Shown here in pieces: positions 1-6,679 of a DNA stretch of 7,306 bases. Where the stretch lies: NCBI GenBank assembly GCA_944363005.1, contig CALVTV010000231.1, positions 1 through 7,306 of the forward strand, read 5' to 3'. The stretch is from an uncultured Clostridia bacterium. GTDB taxonomy: Bacteria; Bacillota; Clostridia; Christensenellales; Aristaeellaceae. Position numbers and translations under genes: made by a program. Numbering within the stretch: the first letter of the stretch is position 1; each line of letters starts with the position of its first letter. The notes beneath the pieces were generated by a model. That model saw only the letters and a list, made by a program, of their open reading frames with translations. It had not been told where the DNA came from and did not search any database.

Positions 1-150
1 GTATGGCTGCGCCAGCGCTTTGCGTTGGGGGACTGGGTGGTCGTGCTGGGCCTGGTCATCGGTCTAGTGTGTGCTGTAGACGGGTTTCGTTCTTCCCTGA
101 AGGCCATGGAGCGCATGCAAAACCATAAACCGCCGCGCAATCACCAATGA
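1..150 (+). CDS. atpZ: AtpZ-like membrane protein, 3' end only
   Basis: This is the last 49 codons of a gene that begins before the window and ends at TGA 148-150. The visible protein is one hydrophobic helix (about residues 12-26 of the fragment, GDWVVVLGLVIGLVCAVDGF) followed by a short basic tail ending KPPRNHQ. A glycine-rich helix followed by GF and a charged helix (LKAMERM) resembles the C-terminal half of the small two-helix AtpZ / 'ATPase gene 1' family, which often precedes atpI in Firmicute ATP synthase operons. That family is thought to work with AtpI in cation supply or in stabilising the enzyme; this is family knowledge and is not shown here. Position directly upstream of atpI supports the call. 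The missing N-terminal half prevents certainty. Confidence 0.6.
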   Translation, partial: VWLRQRFALGDWVVVLGLVIGLVCAVDGFRSSLKAMERMQNHKPPRNHQ

Positions 151-167
151 TTCTGGGGGGAAAGTTC

Positions 168-569
168 ATGGATTTTCGAAAGGCCGTCCTTCGGGACACG
201 GGAATCATCGCCTTGGGCGAGGCAATCGGAGTGGCCGTGATGTTTGGCGTCTTTTTGCTGCTGGGACGGTTTGACCGGACGGTGCTGCTGGGCGGGCTGT
301 GCGGCGCAACGCTGGCCATACTCAACTTTCTGTTTATGGCGATCAACGCGAGCATTGCCAGCGAACGGGCGGTCAAACAGGACGTCCGCGGCGGACAGAT
401 GCTCATGCAGACGTCGTACATCATGCGGTTCGTTGTGATTTTTCTGGTCCTGTTTATTCTGGTCAAGAGCGGGCTATGTAATCCGTTTGCCGCTGTGATC
501 CCGCTGCTGTTTACGCGGCCGACCATCACCCTTGCAGAGTTTTTTAGAAAGCCAGGTGAGCGGTCATGA
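168..569 (+). CDS. atpI: ATP synthase accessory protein AtpI
   Basis: A small hydrophobic protein of 133 residues with four likely membrane helices (about 12-32, 38-59, 84-101 and 105-117) and the basic loop between helices 2 and 3 seen in the AtpI/UncI family. Members sit just before atpB and have been implicated in c-ring assembly and in Mg2+/Ca2+ supply; they are not part of the finished enzyme. I chose ATG 168 because a purine-rich stretch (GGGGGGAAAG, 155-164) lies 3 bases before it. An in-frame ATG at 147 would add seven residues and give a 4-base ATGA overlap with the upstream gene, but it has no recognisable ribosome binding site; it remains a real alternative. The stop overlaps the atpB start (ATGA, 566-569), implying translational coupling. 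Confidence 0.8.
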   Translation: MDFRKAVLRDTGIIALGEAIGVAVMFGVFLLLGRFDRTVLLGGLCGATLAILNFLFMAINASIASERAVKQDVRGGQMLMQTSYIMRFVVIFLVLFILVKSGLCNPFAAVIPLLFTRPTITLAEFFRKPGERS

Positions 570-1474
570 GCTTGAATGTGACCGGTGCATTTATCTATTT
601 TACGATTCCCGTCTTTGGGGGAATTCCGATCACGCAGACGACGGTTTCCTCGCTGCTCGTCGCGATTTTGCTGATTGTTGCCTGCGTGAAGCTGGGCAAG
701 AATTTGAAAACGCGGCCCAACGGCGTGCAGGTGCTCTTGGAGAAGGGCGTCACGATGCTCTATGACATGGTTGCCGAGTCCATGGGCCCGCACAACCTGC
801 ATTGGGCGCCGTTTGTCGGTACGATCTTCCTGTGCAGTATTTGCGGCAGCCTGATTGGCATGACGGGTTTCCTGCGTTCCGCGACGGCGGACCTGAGTTG
901 TACGCTGACATGGGCCGTCATGGTTTCGGTAATCATCTGGTATAACGGCATCAAGGCCAATGGATTGCTGGGCTGGATGAAGGGATTTACCGAGCCGATT
1001 GTGGTGATGACGCCGATGAACATCGTCTCTGAGTTTGCGCAGCCGGTTTCCATGGCGTTCCGTCACTTTGGCAATGTGGCAGGCGGCGGCGTGATCACCA
1101 GCATTCTGTATGTGGCGCTGTCCATGCTCTCCAATCTCGTGCTGCATGCGGTGGCCAGCAATGGCGTGCTTGTGCCGCTGGTGCTGCTGGCGGCGGGCGC
1201 GGGCTTGCTCGTGTACGCGAAGAAAAAGTCGCCCAAGAAGCGCTACATCGTGGTGGGTGTGCTTTGCGCGGTGCTTGGCGCGTTCGGCGCGCTGGAGGCG
1301 GCCGGCGTGCTCGCCGGTGTGCCGGTGCTCGCGCTGGGCATTCCCGCGGTGCTCTCGTGCTATTTCGATATCTTTTCGGGCTTTGTGCAGGCGTATGTGT
1401 TCATGCTCCTGACGATGGTGTACATTGGAAATTCCTGCCCGCGTCCGGAGGAAAAAGAGGCTGTGCAGTCATAA
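566..1474 (+). CDS. atpB: ATP synthase Fo subunit a
   Basis: Subunit a is the membrane stator that forms the two ion half-channels beside the c-ring. The 302-residue protein has the family core: a first helix near 26-43, helices near 82-100 and 112-127, the motif FRHFGN with the essential arginine at R166 (equivalent to E. coli R210), and a final helix ending FSGFVQAYVFMLLTMVYI with the conserved glutamine at Q275 (E. coli Q252). R166 and Q275 are 109 residues apart against 42 in E. coli. The excess lies around residues 197-251: two hydrophobic stretches (about 201-218 and 227-250) flank a very basic loop, KKKSPKKR (219-226). The frame is open throughout, so this is not a simple frameshift. 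A Shine-Dalgarno AGGTGAG (554-560) lies 5 bases before the ATG, inside atpI. Confidence 0.95.
   Translation: MSLNVTGAFIYFTIPVFGGIPITQTTVSSLLVAILLIVACVKLGKNLKTRPNGVQVLLEKGVTMLYDMVAESMGPHNLHWAPFVGTIFLCSICGSLIGMTGFLRSATADLSCTLTWAVMVSVIIWYNGIKANGLLGWMKGFTEPIVVMTPMNIVSEFAQPVSMAFRHFGNVAGGGVITSILYVALSMLSNLVLHAVASNGVLVPLVLLAAGAGLLVYAKKKSPKKRYIVVGVLCAVLGAFGALEAAGVLAGVPVLALGIPAVLSCYFDIFSGFVQAYVFMLLTMVYIGNSCPRPEEKEAVQS
1166..1315 (+). other. Extra two-helix insertion within subunit a
   Basis: Codons about 201-250 of atpB. They encode a hydrophobic run, the basic loop KKKSPKKR, and a second hydrophobic run rich in Ala, Gly, Val and Leu. Compared with the E. coli spacing between the essential arginine and the conserved glutamine, subunit a carries about 67 additional residues, and this is the part with no counterpart that I can recognise. 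The boundaries are approximate. Confidence 0.6.
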
Positions 1475-1512
1475 TTTCAAGGAAAAAACAAATCATGAGG
1501 AGGAACTGATTT
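1475..1512 (+). promoter_or_regulatory. A-rich leader and strong ribosome binding site of atpE
   Basis: The 38 bases between atpB and atpE are A-rich and end in the strong Shine-Dalgarno GAGGAGG (1497-1503), 9 bases before the atpE ATG. The c subunit is needed in far more copies than the other Fo subunits. In E. coli an unstructured A/U-rich leader before atpE is known to boost its translation. The same arrangement here suggests the same role, by analogy only. Confidence 0.55.
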
Positions 1513-1761
1513 ATGGAACTTTTGGCGGAAGCGATTGCGATTGCTGGCAAGGCGATTGGCGCGGGTATCTGCATGGGCATTGGCGCTATTGGCCCTGGCG
1601 TCGGCGAAGGTAATGCGGTAGGCAAGGCGCTTGAAGGTATGGCCCGTCAGCCGGAAATGACGGGTACGTTGCGCTCTACGATGATCATGGGCTGCGCCAT
1701 TGCGGAGACGACCGGTATTTACTCCCTGCTCATTGCGTTCCTGATCCTGTTCGTTCTGTAA
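1513..1761 (+). CDS. atpE: ATP synthase Fo subunit c (rotor ring)
   Basis: An 82-residue hairpin proteolipid that assembles into the ion-carrying rotor ring. Helix 1 carries the glycine-rich packing motif (GAGICMGIGAIGPGVGEG, residues 16-33), the polar loop has the conserved ARQP (44-47), and helix 2 has the ion-binding stretch AIAETTGIYS with the essential carboxylate at E65. Helix 1 also has a glutamate at E32, where the Na+-binding Ilyobacter ring has Gln. T66 stands where Ilyobacter has Ser, and T67 and Y70 match. Two carboxylates per site is the pattern described for the Na+-driven Fusobacterium nucleatum rotor, so Na+ coupling is plausible, though H+ use cannot be excluded from sequence. 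The ATG at 1513 is fixed by GAGGAGG at 1497-1503. The C-terminus ends soon after helix 2, with no extra tail. Confidence 0.97.
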   Translation: MELLAEAIAIAGKAIGAGICMGIGAIGPGVGEGNAVGKALEGMARQPEMTGTLRSTMIMGCAIAETTGIYSLLIAFLILFVL

Positions 1762-1763
1762 GG

Positions 1764-1799
1764 TTCGCTCTTTCCGGTATTCCAAGCGAGAGGAGCGAA
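1764..1799 (+). promoter_or_regulatory. Inverted repeat that can mask the atpF ribosome binding site
   Basis: TTCGCTC (1764-1770) is perfectly complementary to GAGCGAA (1793-1799). The stem can extend three more pairs with wobbles (1771-1773 against 1790-1792). The 3' arm contains most of the atpF Shine-Dalgarno AGAGGAG (1789-1795), and the hairpin starts 2 bases after the atpE stop. A competing pairing of the 5' arm with 1785-1790 would leave more of that site free. A plausible role is to lower b-subunit output relative to c, or to protect the 3' end of a processed atpE message; that role is inferred. Confidence 0.45.
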
Positions 1800-1803
1800 T
1801 GAA

Positions 1804-2310
1804 GTGGGGCAGTTTGAGAGTTTTATTGGCGTCAACTTCTGGACGGCACTGTTCGTGCTTTTGAACACGCTGGCGGTCTTCTTTGTGGCCAGAAAGTGCC
1901 TGTTCAACCCCGTTCACCGGATGATTGAGAAGCGTCAGCAGGAGATTGACGGGTTGTATGCCGATGCGGGCAAGGCAAAAGCCGACGCGCAGGCGATGCG
2001 CTCCGAATACGAGGAGAAGCTCTCCGTCGCGCGCGCGACGTCGGAGCGCATGGTGAAGGAGGCCGTCGTTCGCGGCCAGAAGCGCGAGGAGGAGATTGTC
2101 CGCGAGGCAAATGCGCAGGCGGCTTCCATCCTGACCAAGGCGACGGCGGATGCGGCGATGGAAAAGAAAAAGGCCATCAATGACGCCAAGGATGAAATCG
2201 CGGAGATGGCCGTGGCCATTGCGGGCAAGGTGATTGGCCGCGAGCTGACGCAGGCGGATCAGACGGCGTTGGTGGATCACTTCATTGATGAATTGGGTGA
2301 CAAAGCATGA
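1804..2310 (+). CDS. atpF: ATP synthase Fo subunit b (peripheral stalk)
   Basis: A 168-residue protein with one N-terminal membrane helix (about 12-29, FWTALFVLLNTLAVFFVA), the KxxLFxPV-like junction (CLFNPVHRMIEKRQQEID), then a long charged, alanine-rich coiled coil to about residue 150. This is the stalk that links subunit a to delta and alpha. The length is close to the family norm. The start is GTG 1804, 8 bases after AGAGGAG (1789-1795). An ATG at 1799 is closer to that site but lies in a different frame and opens only a short unrelated peptide. The stop overlaps the atpH ATG (ATGA, 2307-2310). Its ribosome binding site may be covered by the inverted repeat just upstream. Confidence 0.95.
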   Translation: MGQFESFIGVNFWTALFVLLNTLAVFFVARKCLFNPVHRMIEKRQQEIDGLYADAGKAKADAQAMRSEYEEKLSVARATSERMVKEAVVRGQKREEEIVREANAQAASILTKATADAAMEKKKAINDAKDEIAEMAVAIAGKVIGRELTQADQTALVDHFIDELGDKA

Positions 2311-2846
2311 CGCAAGTGGCAAGCGTATACGCTCAGGCGCTCTATGAATTGGCCAGGGATGAGGGCATGAGCCAGCCCCTGCTCGTTCAGATGGACGTGC
2401 TGAAGGAAGCTTTTGCTCAGGAGCCGGATTTTCTGCGCCTGCTTTCCATGCCAAGCCTGTCCAAAGAAGAGCGCATCAAAATCTTGGATGACAGCTTTGC
2501 GGGCCGGGTTGAGCCGTATCTGCTCAATTTTTTGCGAATCCTGACCCGCAAGGGGTACATGCGCGCTTAGCCCGAATGCTGCGAAGCCTACCGGGCGCTG
2601 TACAATGAGGATCACGGCATTTTGCCGGTCAGGGTGTTCACGGCTTTGCCGCTCTCACAGGCGCATGCGCAAAAGCTGGAGGCAAAACTGGAGAAGATCA
2701 CCGGCAAAAAGGTGGAACTGTGCAACGTGATCGAACCGGGCTGTCTGGGCGGCGTACGGCTTGAGTATGACGGCAAGCGTGTGGACGACACGATCCGGCA
2801 TCGCCTGGATGCTGTACACAGTTTGTTGAAAAACACCATACTCTGA
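2307..2846 (+). CDS. atpH: ATP synthase F1 delta subunit, interrupted by an in-frame TAG
   Basis: Delta joins the top of the F1 head to the b stalk. Codons 1-87 give a clear N-terminal helical domain (start MTQVASVYAQALYELA; later FLRLLSMPSLSKEERIKIL). TAG follows at codon 88 (2568-2570). The same frame then continues for 91 codons as a normal delta C-terminal domain: PECCEAYRALYNEDHGILPV, a TALPLS stretch, KLEKITGKKVEL and the hallmark GGVRLEYDGKRVDDTIRHRL, ending at TGA 2844-2846. The total of 179 positions is normal family length, so one base change, such as TTG (Leu) to TAG, accounts for the interruption. It may be a recent nonsense mutation, a sequencing or assembly error, or a decoded amber codon. 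The rest of the operon is intact, which argues against long-standing decay. The ATG overlaps the atpF stop. Confidence 0.85.
2568..2570 (+). other. In-frame amber codon in atpH
   Basis: TAG at codon 88 of the delta frame, between GCT and CCC, at the junction of the N- and C-terminal domains. It is the only TAG in the reading frame of any gene here, and none of the ten gene ends in the window uses TAG (seven use TGA, three TAA). Confidence 0.9.
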
Positions 2847-2865
2847 TGGAGAAAGCAGGGACGGT

Positions 2866-4377
2866 ATGGAATTAAAACCCGAAGAAATAACGAAAATCAT
2901 TCGAGAACAGATTAAAAACTACGAGAACAAGCTGGAAACCAGCGAAACCGGCACCATCATCCTCGTGGGCGACGGCATTGCGCGGGCAAGCGGCCTGGAT
3001 CAGTGCATGGCCAACGAGCTGGTCGAGTTTGAAACCGGCGAATATGGCATGGCGCAGAATCTGGAGGAGGATTCCGTATCGATCGTCATTCTCGGCAGCG
3101 ATGCCGGGTTGCATGAGGGAAGCCTCGTCAAGAGGACGGGCCGCGTCGTTTCCGTACCGGTGGGTGAGGAGCTGATCGGCCGCGTCGTCAACGCACTGGG
3201 CCAGCCCATCGACGGCAAGGGCGCCATTCATACGGCACAAACCCGGCCGATCGAAAGCCCCGCTCCGGGCATCATCGAGCGCAAGGGCGTCAGCGTGCCG
3301 CTGCAAACGGGCATCAAGGCGATTGACAGCATGATTCCGATTGGACGCGGCCAGCGCGAGCTGATCATTGGCGACCGCCAGACCGGCAAAACGACCATTG
3401 CCACGGATACCATCATCAATCAAAGAGGCAAGGACGTCATCTGCATTTACGTCGCCATCGGTCAGAAGAACTCGACCGTGGCGCAGCTTGTGGAGCAGCT
3501 TACGCAGGCTGGCGCGATGGATTATACCATTGTGGTCAGCGCGACGGCTGCGGAAATGGCGCCCATGCAGTACATCGCGCCGTATACCGGTTGCACCATC
3601 GGCGAGTATTTCATGGCACAGGGCAAGGATGTGCTCGTGGTGTATGACGACTTGTCCAAGCACGCCGTGGCGTACCGCGCGCTTTCTTTGCTGATTCGCC
3701 GTCCGCCGGGACGCGAGGCGTATCCGGGCGACGTGTTCTATCTGCATAGCCGTCTGCTCGAGCGTGCCGCGCGCATTGCGCCGGAGTACGGCGGAGGCAG
3801 TCTGACTGCGTTGCCGATCATCGAAACGCAGGCGGGCGACGTATCCGCGTACAACCCGAACAACGTGATCTCCATTACCGACGGACAGATTTTCCTTGAA
3901 AGCGAGCTGTTCCATTCCGGCATCATGCCGGCCGTCAACCCGGGCATTTCCGTTTCCCGCGTGGGCGGCAACGCGCAGATCAAGGCCATGAAAAAGGTGG
4001 CCGGTTCGCTCAAGCTGATTTACAGCCAGTACCGTGAGTTGCAGAGCTTCTCCCAGTTTGGCAGCGATTTGGACGCGGACACCAAGGCACGCCTGGCCCA
4101 GGGCGAGCGCGTTGTGGAAGTGCTCAAGCAGGGAAAGAGCGCGCCGGTGGACGTGGAAAAGCAGGTCTGCATCATCTACGCGGTTACGCATGATTATCTG
4201 GCCGATGTGCCTGTGGAGCGCGTGGCGGAATACGAGAGCGGGCTGTACAACCGGCTGGATGCGCAGTATCCGGGTATTTTGGAGACCATTCGCAGTACAG
4301 GAAAGTTTGAAAAGGATACGGAAGCTCAACTCAAGGATGCCTTGGAGCAATACACCAAGGATTTCCTCGCAAACTGA
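2866..4377 (+). CDS. atpA: ATP synthase F1 subunit alpha
   Basis: The 503-residue non-catalytic nucleotide-binding subunit of the alpha3-beta3 head. It has an N-terminal beta-barrel domain (about 25-95), the P-loop GDRQTGKT at 169-176, the Walker B strand DVLVVYDD at 255-262, and the signature PAVNPGISVS (355-364) followed by the arginine finger R365, which reaches into the beta active site. The C-terminal helical bundle is complete. The length matches the family. The start is ATG 2866, with AGGG at 2857-2860 five bases upstream; the gene lies 19 bases after the atpH stop. I see no missing key residues. Confidence 0.98.
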   Translation: MELKPEEITKIIREQIKNYENKLETSETGTIILVGDGIARASGLDQCMANELVEFETGEYGMAQNLEEDSVSIVILGSDAGLHEGSLVKRTGRVVSVPVGEELIGRVVNALGQPIDGKGAIHTAQTRPIESPAPGIIERKGVSVPLQTGIKAIDSMIPIGRGQRELIIGDRQTGKTTIATDTIINQRGKDVICIYVAIGQKNSTVAQLVEQLTQAGAMDYTIVVSATAAEMAPMQYIAPYTGCTIGEYFMAQGKDVLVVYDDLSKHAVAYRALSLLIRRPPGREAYPGDVFYLHSRLLERAARIAPEYGGGSLTALPIIETQAGDVSAYNPNNVISITDGQIFLESELFHSGIMPAVNPGISVSRVGGNAQIKAMKKVAGSLKLIYSQYRELQSFSQFGSDLDADTKARLAQGERVVEVLKQGKSAPVDVEKQVCIIYAVTHDYLADVPVERVAEYESGLYNRLDAQYPGILETIRSTGKFEKDTEAQLKDALEQYTKDFLAN

Positions 4378-4382
4378 TTGAA

Positions 4383-4388
4383 AGGAGG
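4383..4388 (+). promoter_or_regulatory. Ribosome binding site that sets the GTG start of atpG
   Basis: A consensus AGGAGG lies 8 bases before GTG 4397. This favours GTG over the in-frame ATG at 4412, which would sit 23 bases from the site. Confidence 0.75.
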
Positions 4389-4396
4389 GGGTCGCG

Positions 4397-5251
4397 GTGG
4401 CAGGCGCTTCCATGAAGGACATCAAGCTGCGCATCAAGAGTGTGCAGAGCACCATGCAGATCACCAAAGCGATGGAACTTGTCGCCTCCTCCAAGCTCAG
4501 GCGTGCCAAAGAACGTCAGGAACGCAGCCGCCCGTATTTTACGGAACTGAAAGAGACGCTTAGCGAAATTGAATCCGCGACGACCGATTTTTCCACGCCC
4601 TATCAAATCAAGCGCGCGGTCAAAAAGCGGTGTATCATCGTGATCGCGGGCGATCGCGGGCTGGCGGGTGGTTACAACGCCAACATCTTCAAAGCGTTGA
4701 CGGAGAGTATGGCGGACGGCGTGCCGGTATGCGTGTTGCCCATCGGCAAGCGGGCGGTGGATTTTTGCGTTCGCAAGCACGTGGAGATCCTGACAGCTGA
4801 ATTCGCGGAAGCAGCGACGATTTCGATACCGGACTGCTTTGCCATCGGCAACTTGGTCACCCGGGGATATCTGAGCGAGCAATTTGACGAAGTATCCATT
4901 CTATATACGCAATTCGTGTCCATGCTGACGCAGACGCCGCGCAGCGAGAATCTGCTCCCGCTGGAGTCCCTCCGGCGCGAGAGCAAGGCCGGCGTGCGCC
5001 CACTGGTGATTTATGAGCCGAGCCCGATGGAGGTATACAACGCCATCGTGCCCAATTACATTTCGGGCATGATCTATGGCGCGATGTGTGAATCCGTGGC
5101 CAGTGAACTGGGGGCGCGCCGAACCGCTATGGATGCGGCAAGCAAGAACGCCGCGGAGATGATCGATGATCTCAGCCTGCGTTACAACCGTGCGCGCCAA
5201 GGAGCGATTACGCAGGAGATCACCGAAATCGTCGCGGGTGCGGAGCATTGA
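4397..5251 (+). CDS. atpG: ATP synthase F1 subunit gamma (central shaft)
   Basis: The 284-residue rotor shaft that turns inside alpha3-beta3 and sits on the c-ring. The N-terminal helix has the conserved run DIKLRIKSVQSTMQITKAME (8-27) followed by LVASSKLRRA, the central domain begins at the GDRGLAGGYNAN motif (85-96), and the C-terminal helix has MDAASKNAAEMIDDL and YNRARQGAITQEITEIV. These two helices form the coiled-coil shaft. The length fits the family. Translation is taken from GTG 4397 because of the AGGAGG at 4383-4388; an ATG start at 4412 would only remove five residues. The gene follows atpA by 19 bases. Confidence 0.97.
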   Translation: MAGASMKDIKLRIKSVQSTMQITKAMELVASSKLRRAKERQERSRPYFTELKETLSEIESATTDFSTPYQIKRAVKKRCIIVIAGDRGLAGGYNANIFKALTESMADGVPVCVLPIGKRAVDFCVRKHVEILTAEFAEAATISIPDCFAIGNLVTRGYLSEQFDEVSILYTQFVSMLTQTPRSENLLPLESLRRESKAGVRPLVIYEPSPMEVYNAIVPNYISGMIYGAMCESVASELGARRTAMDAASKNAAEMIDDLSLRYNRARQGAITQEITEIVAGAEH

Positions 5252-5275
5252 CAACGAAGCAGAAGGAGCAACAAT

Positions 5276-6679
5276 ATGGCTAAAGGTAGCATCGGTACCG
5301 TGGTTCAGGTTATCGGCCCGGTACTGGATCTCAGATTTAAGGATGGCGAACTTCCGCAGCTGCTCAATGCCATCGAGGTGGAGAAGGGAGATCAGAAGCT
5401 GGTTGCCGAGGTGGCTCAGCATGTGGGTGATGACATCGTCCGCTGCATTGCGATGAGCAGCACCGATGGCTTGACCCGCGGCGCAAAGGCTGTGGATACC
5501 GGCTCCTCGATCACGGTGCCCGTGGGCGATCAGTGCCTGGGGCGCATCTTCAACCTCTTGGGGGAACCGGTGGACAATCAACCGGCGCCCAAGGATGTTG
5601 AGCGCTGGGCGATTCACCGCAAGGCGCCCTCTTACGATGAGCAGGAAACCTCTGCCGAAATTCTGGAGACGGGCATCAAGGTCGTCGATTTGATCGCGCC
5701 GTACGCCAAGGGCGGCAAGATCGGCCTGTTTGGCGGCGCAGGCGTGGGCAAGACGGTGCTCATCATGGAATTGATCAACAACGTCGCCAAGCAGCACGGC
5801 GGCCTGTCCGTGTTTACGGGCGTCGGCGAACGCACGCGCGAGGGCAACGATCTCTACAATGAAATGAAGGAGAGCGGCGTTCTGAGCAAGACCGCGCTCG
5901 TATACGGTCAGATGAACGAGCCGCCGGGAGCACGTATGCGCGTTGCGCTTTCAGGCCTGACGATGGCGGAGTATTTCCGCGACCGGGAAGGGCAGGACGT
6001 GCTGCTGTTTATCGACAACATCTTCCGCTTTACCCAGGCAGGTTCTGAAGTGTCCGCGCTGCTGGGCCGTATGCCCAGCGCCGTCGGCTATCAGCCCACG
6101 CTGGCGACCGAAATGGGCGCGCTTCAGGAGCGCATTACCTCCACGAAGAAGGGCTCCATCACCTCCGTGCAGGCCGTTTATGTGCCTGCGGATGACTTGA
6201 CGGACCCCGCGCCTGCGACAACGTTTGCCCATCTGGATGCGACGACGGTGCTCTCGCGCAGCATTTCCTCTCTGGGTATTTTCCCGGCAGTAGACCCGCT
6301 CGAATCGACCAGCCGCATCCTGACGCCCGATGTGGTCGGTGAGGAGCACTACTATGTGGCGCGCGAAGTGCAGCGCATTCTCCAGCGCTACAAGGAGCTT
6401 CAGGACATCATCGCGATCATGGGCATGGACGAGCTCTCCGAAGAGGATAAGCTCACCGTTGCCCGCGCGCGCAAGATTCAGCGCTTCCTTTCCCAGCCGT
6501 TTACCGTTGCGGAGCAGTTCACGGGCTTTGAAGGCAAATATGTGCCGATCAAGGAGACGATTCGCGGTTTCCGCGAAATCCTTGAGGGCAAGCACGATGA
6601 TCTGCCGGAGAGCGCGTTCCTGTCTGTCGGCACGATTGATGAGGCGGTAGCCAAGGCGAAAAAGGGTGAGCAGGCATGA
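5276..6679 (+). CDS. atpD: ATP synthase F1 subunit beta (catalytic)
   Basis: The 467-residue catalytic subunit that makes or hydrolyses ATP. It has an N-terminal barrel (1-80), the P-loop GGAGVGKT (153-160, Lys159 and Thr160), the catalytic glutamate E185 in GVGERTREG, the Walker B strand DVLLFIDN (241-248), the signature PAVDPLESTS (337-346) and an exact DELSEED lever (385-391), through which torque passes to gamma. All key residues are present, so the head should be catalytically competent. ATG 5276 has AAGGAG (5263-5268) seven bases upstream. The stop overlaps the atpC start (ATGA, 6676-6679), so epsilon translation is probably coupled to beta. Confidence 0.99.
   Translation: MAKGSIGTVVQVIGPVLDLRFKDGELPQLLNAIEVEKGDQKLVAEVAQHVGDDIVRCIAMSSTDGLTRGAKAVDTGSSITVPVGDQCLGRIFNLLGEPVDNQPAPKDVERWAIHRKAPSYDEQETSAEILETGIKVVDLIAPYAKGGKIGLFGGAGVGKTVLIMELINNVAKQHGGLSVFTGVGERTREGNDLYNEMKESGVLSKTALVYGQMNEPPGARMRVALSGLTMAEYFRDREGQDVLLFIDNIFRFTQAGSEVSALLGRMPSAVGYQPTLATEMGALQERITSTKKGSITSVQAVYVPADDLTDPAPATTFAHLDATTVLSRSISSLGIFPAVDPLESTSRILTPDVVGEEHYYVAREVQRILQRYKELQDIIAIMGMDELSEEDKLTVARARKIQRFLSQPFTVAEQFTGFEGKYVPIKETIRGFREILEGKHDDLPESAFLSVGTIDEAVAKAKKGEQA

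Noticed and set aside
56..1147. A 363-codon minus-strand frame across atpI and atpB
   Set aside because: Shadow of the sense codons; low-complexity basic composition and no family resemblance.
1799..1861. ATG 1799 as the atpF start
   Set aside because: It opens a different frame that gives a short unrelated peptide ending in TGA; the b subunit frame begins at GTG 1804.
1477..2454. A 325-codon minus-strand frame across atpE, atpF and atpH
   Set aside because: Antisense of three well-supported genes, with no domain signal.
2872..4509. A 545-codon open frame on the minus strand across atpA
   Set aside because: It lies wholly opposite atpA and the start of atpG, is rich in Arg, His and Ala as expected for the antisense of GC-biased codons, and shows no recognisable domain or ribosome binding site.
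4642..4661. Perfect tandem 10-base repeat GATCGCGGGC
   Set aside because: It encodes the conserved gamma motif IAGDRGLAGG; the repetition follows from the protein sequence and codon choice.
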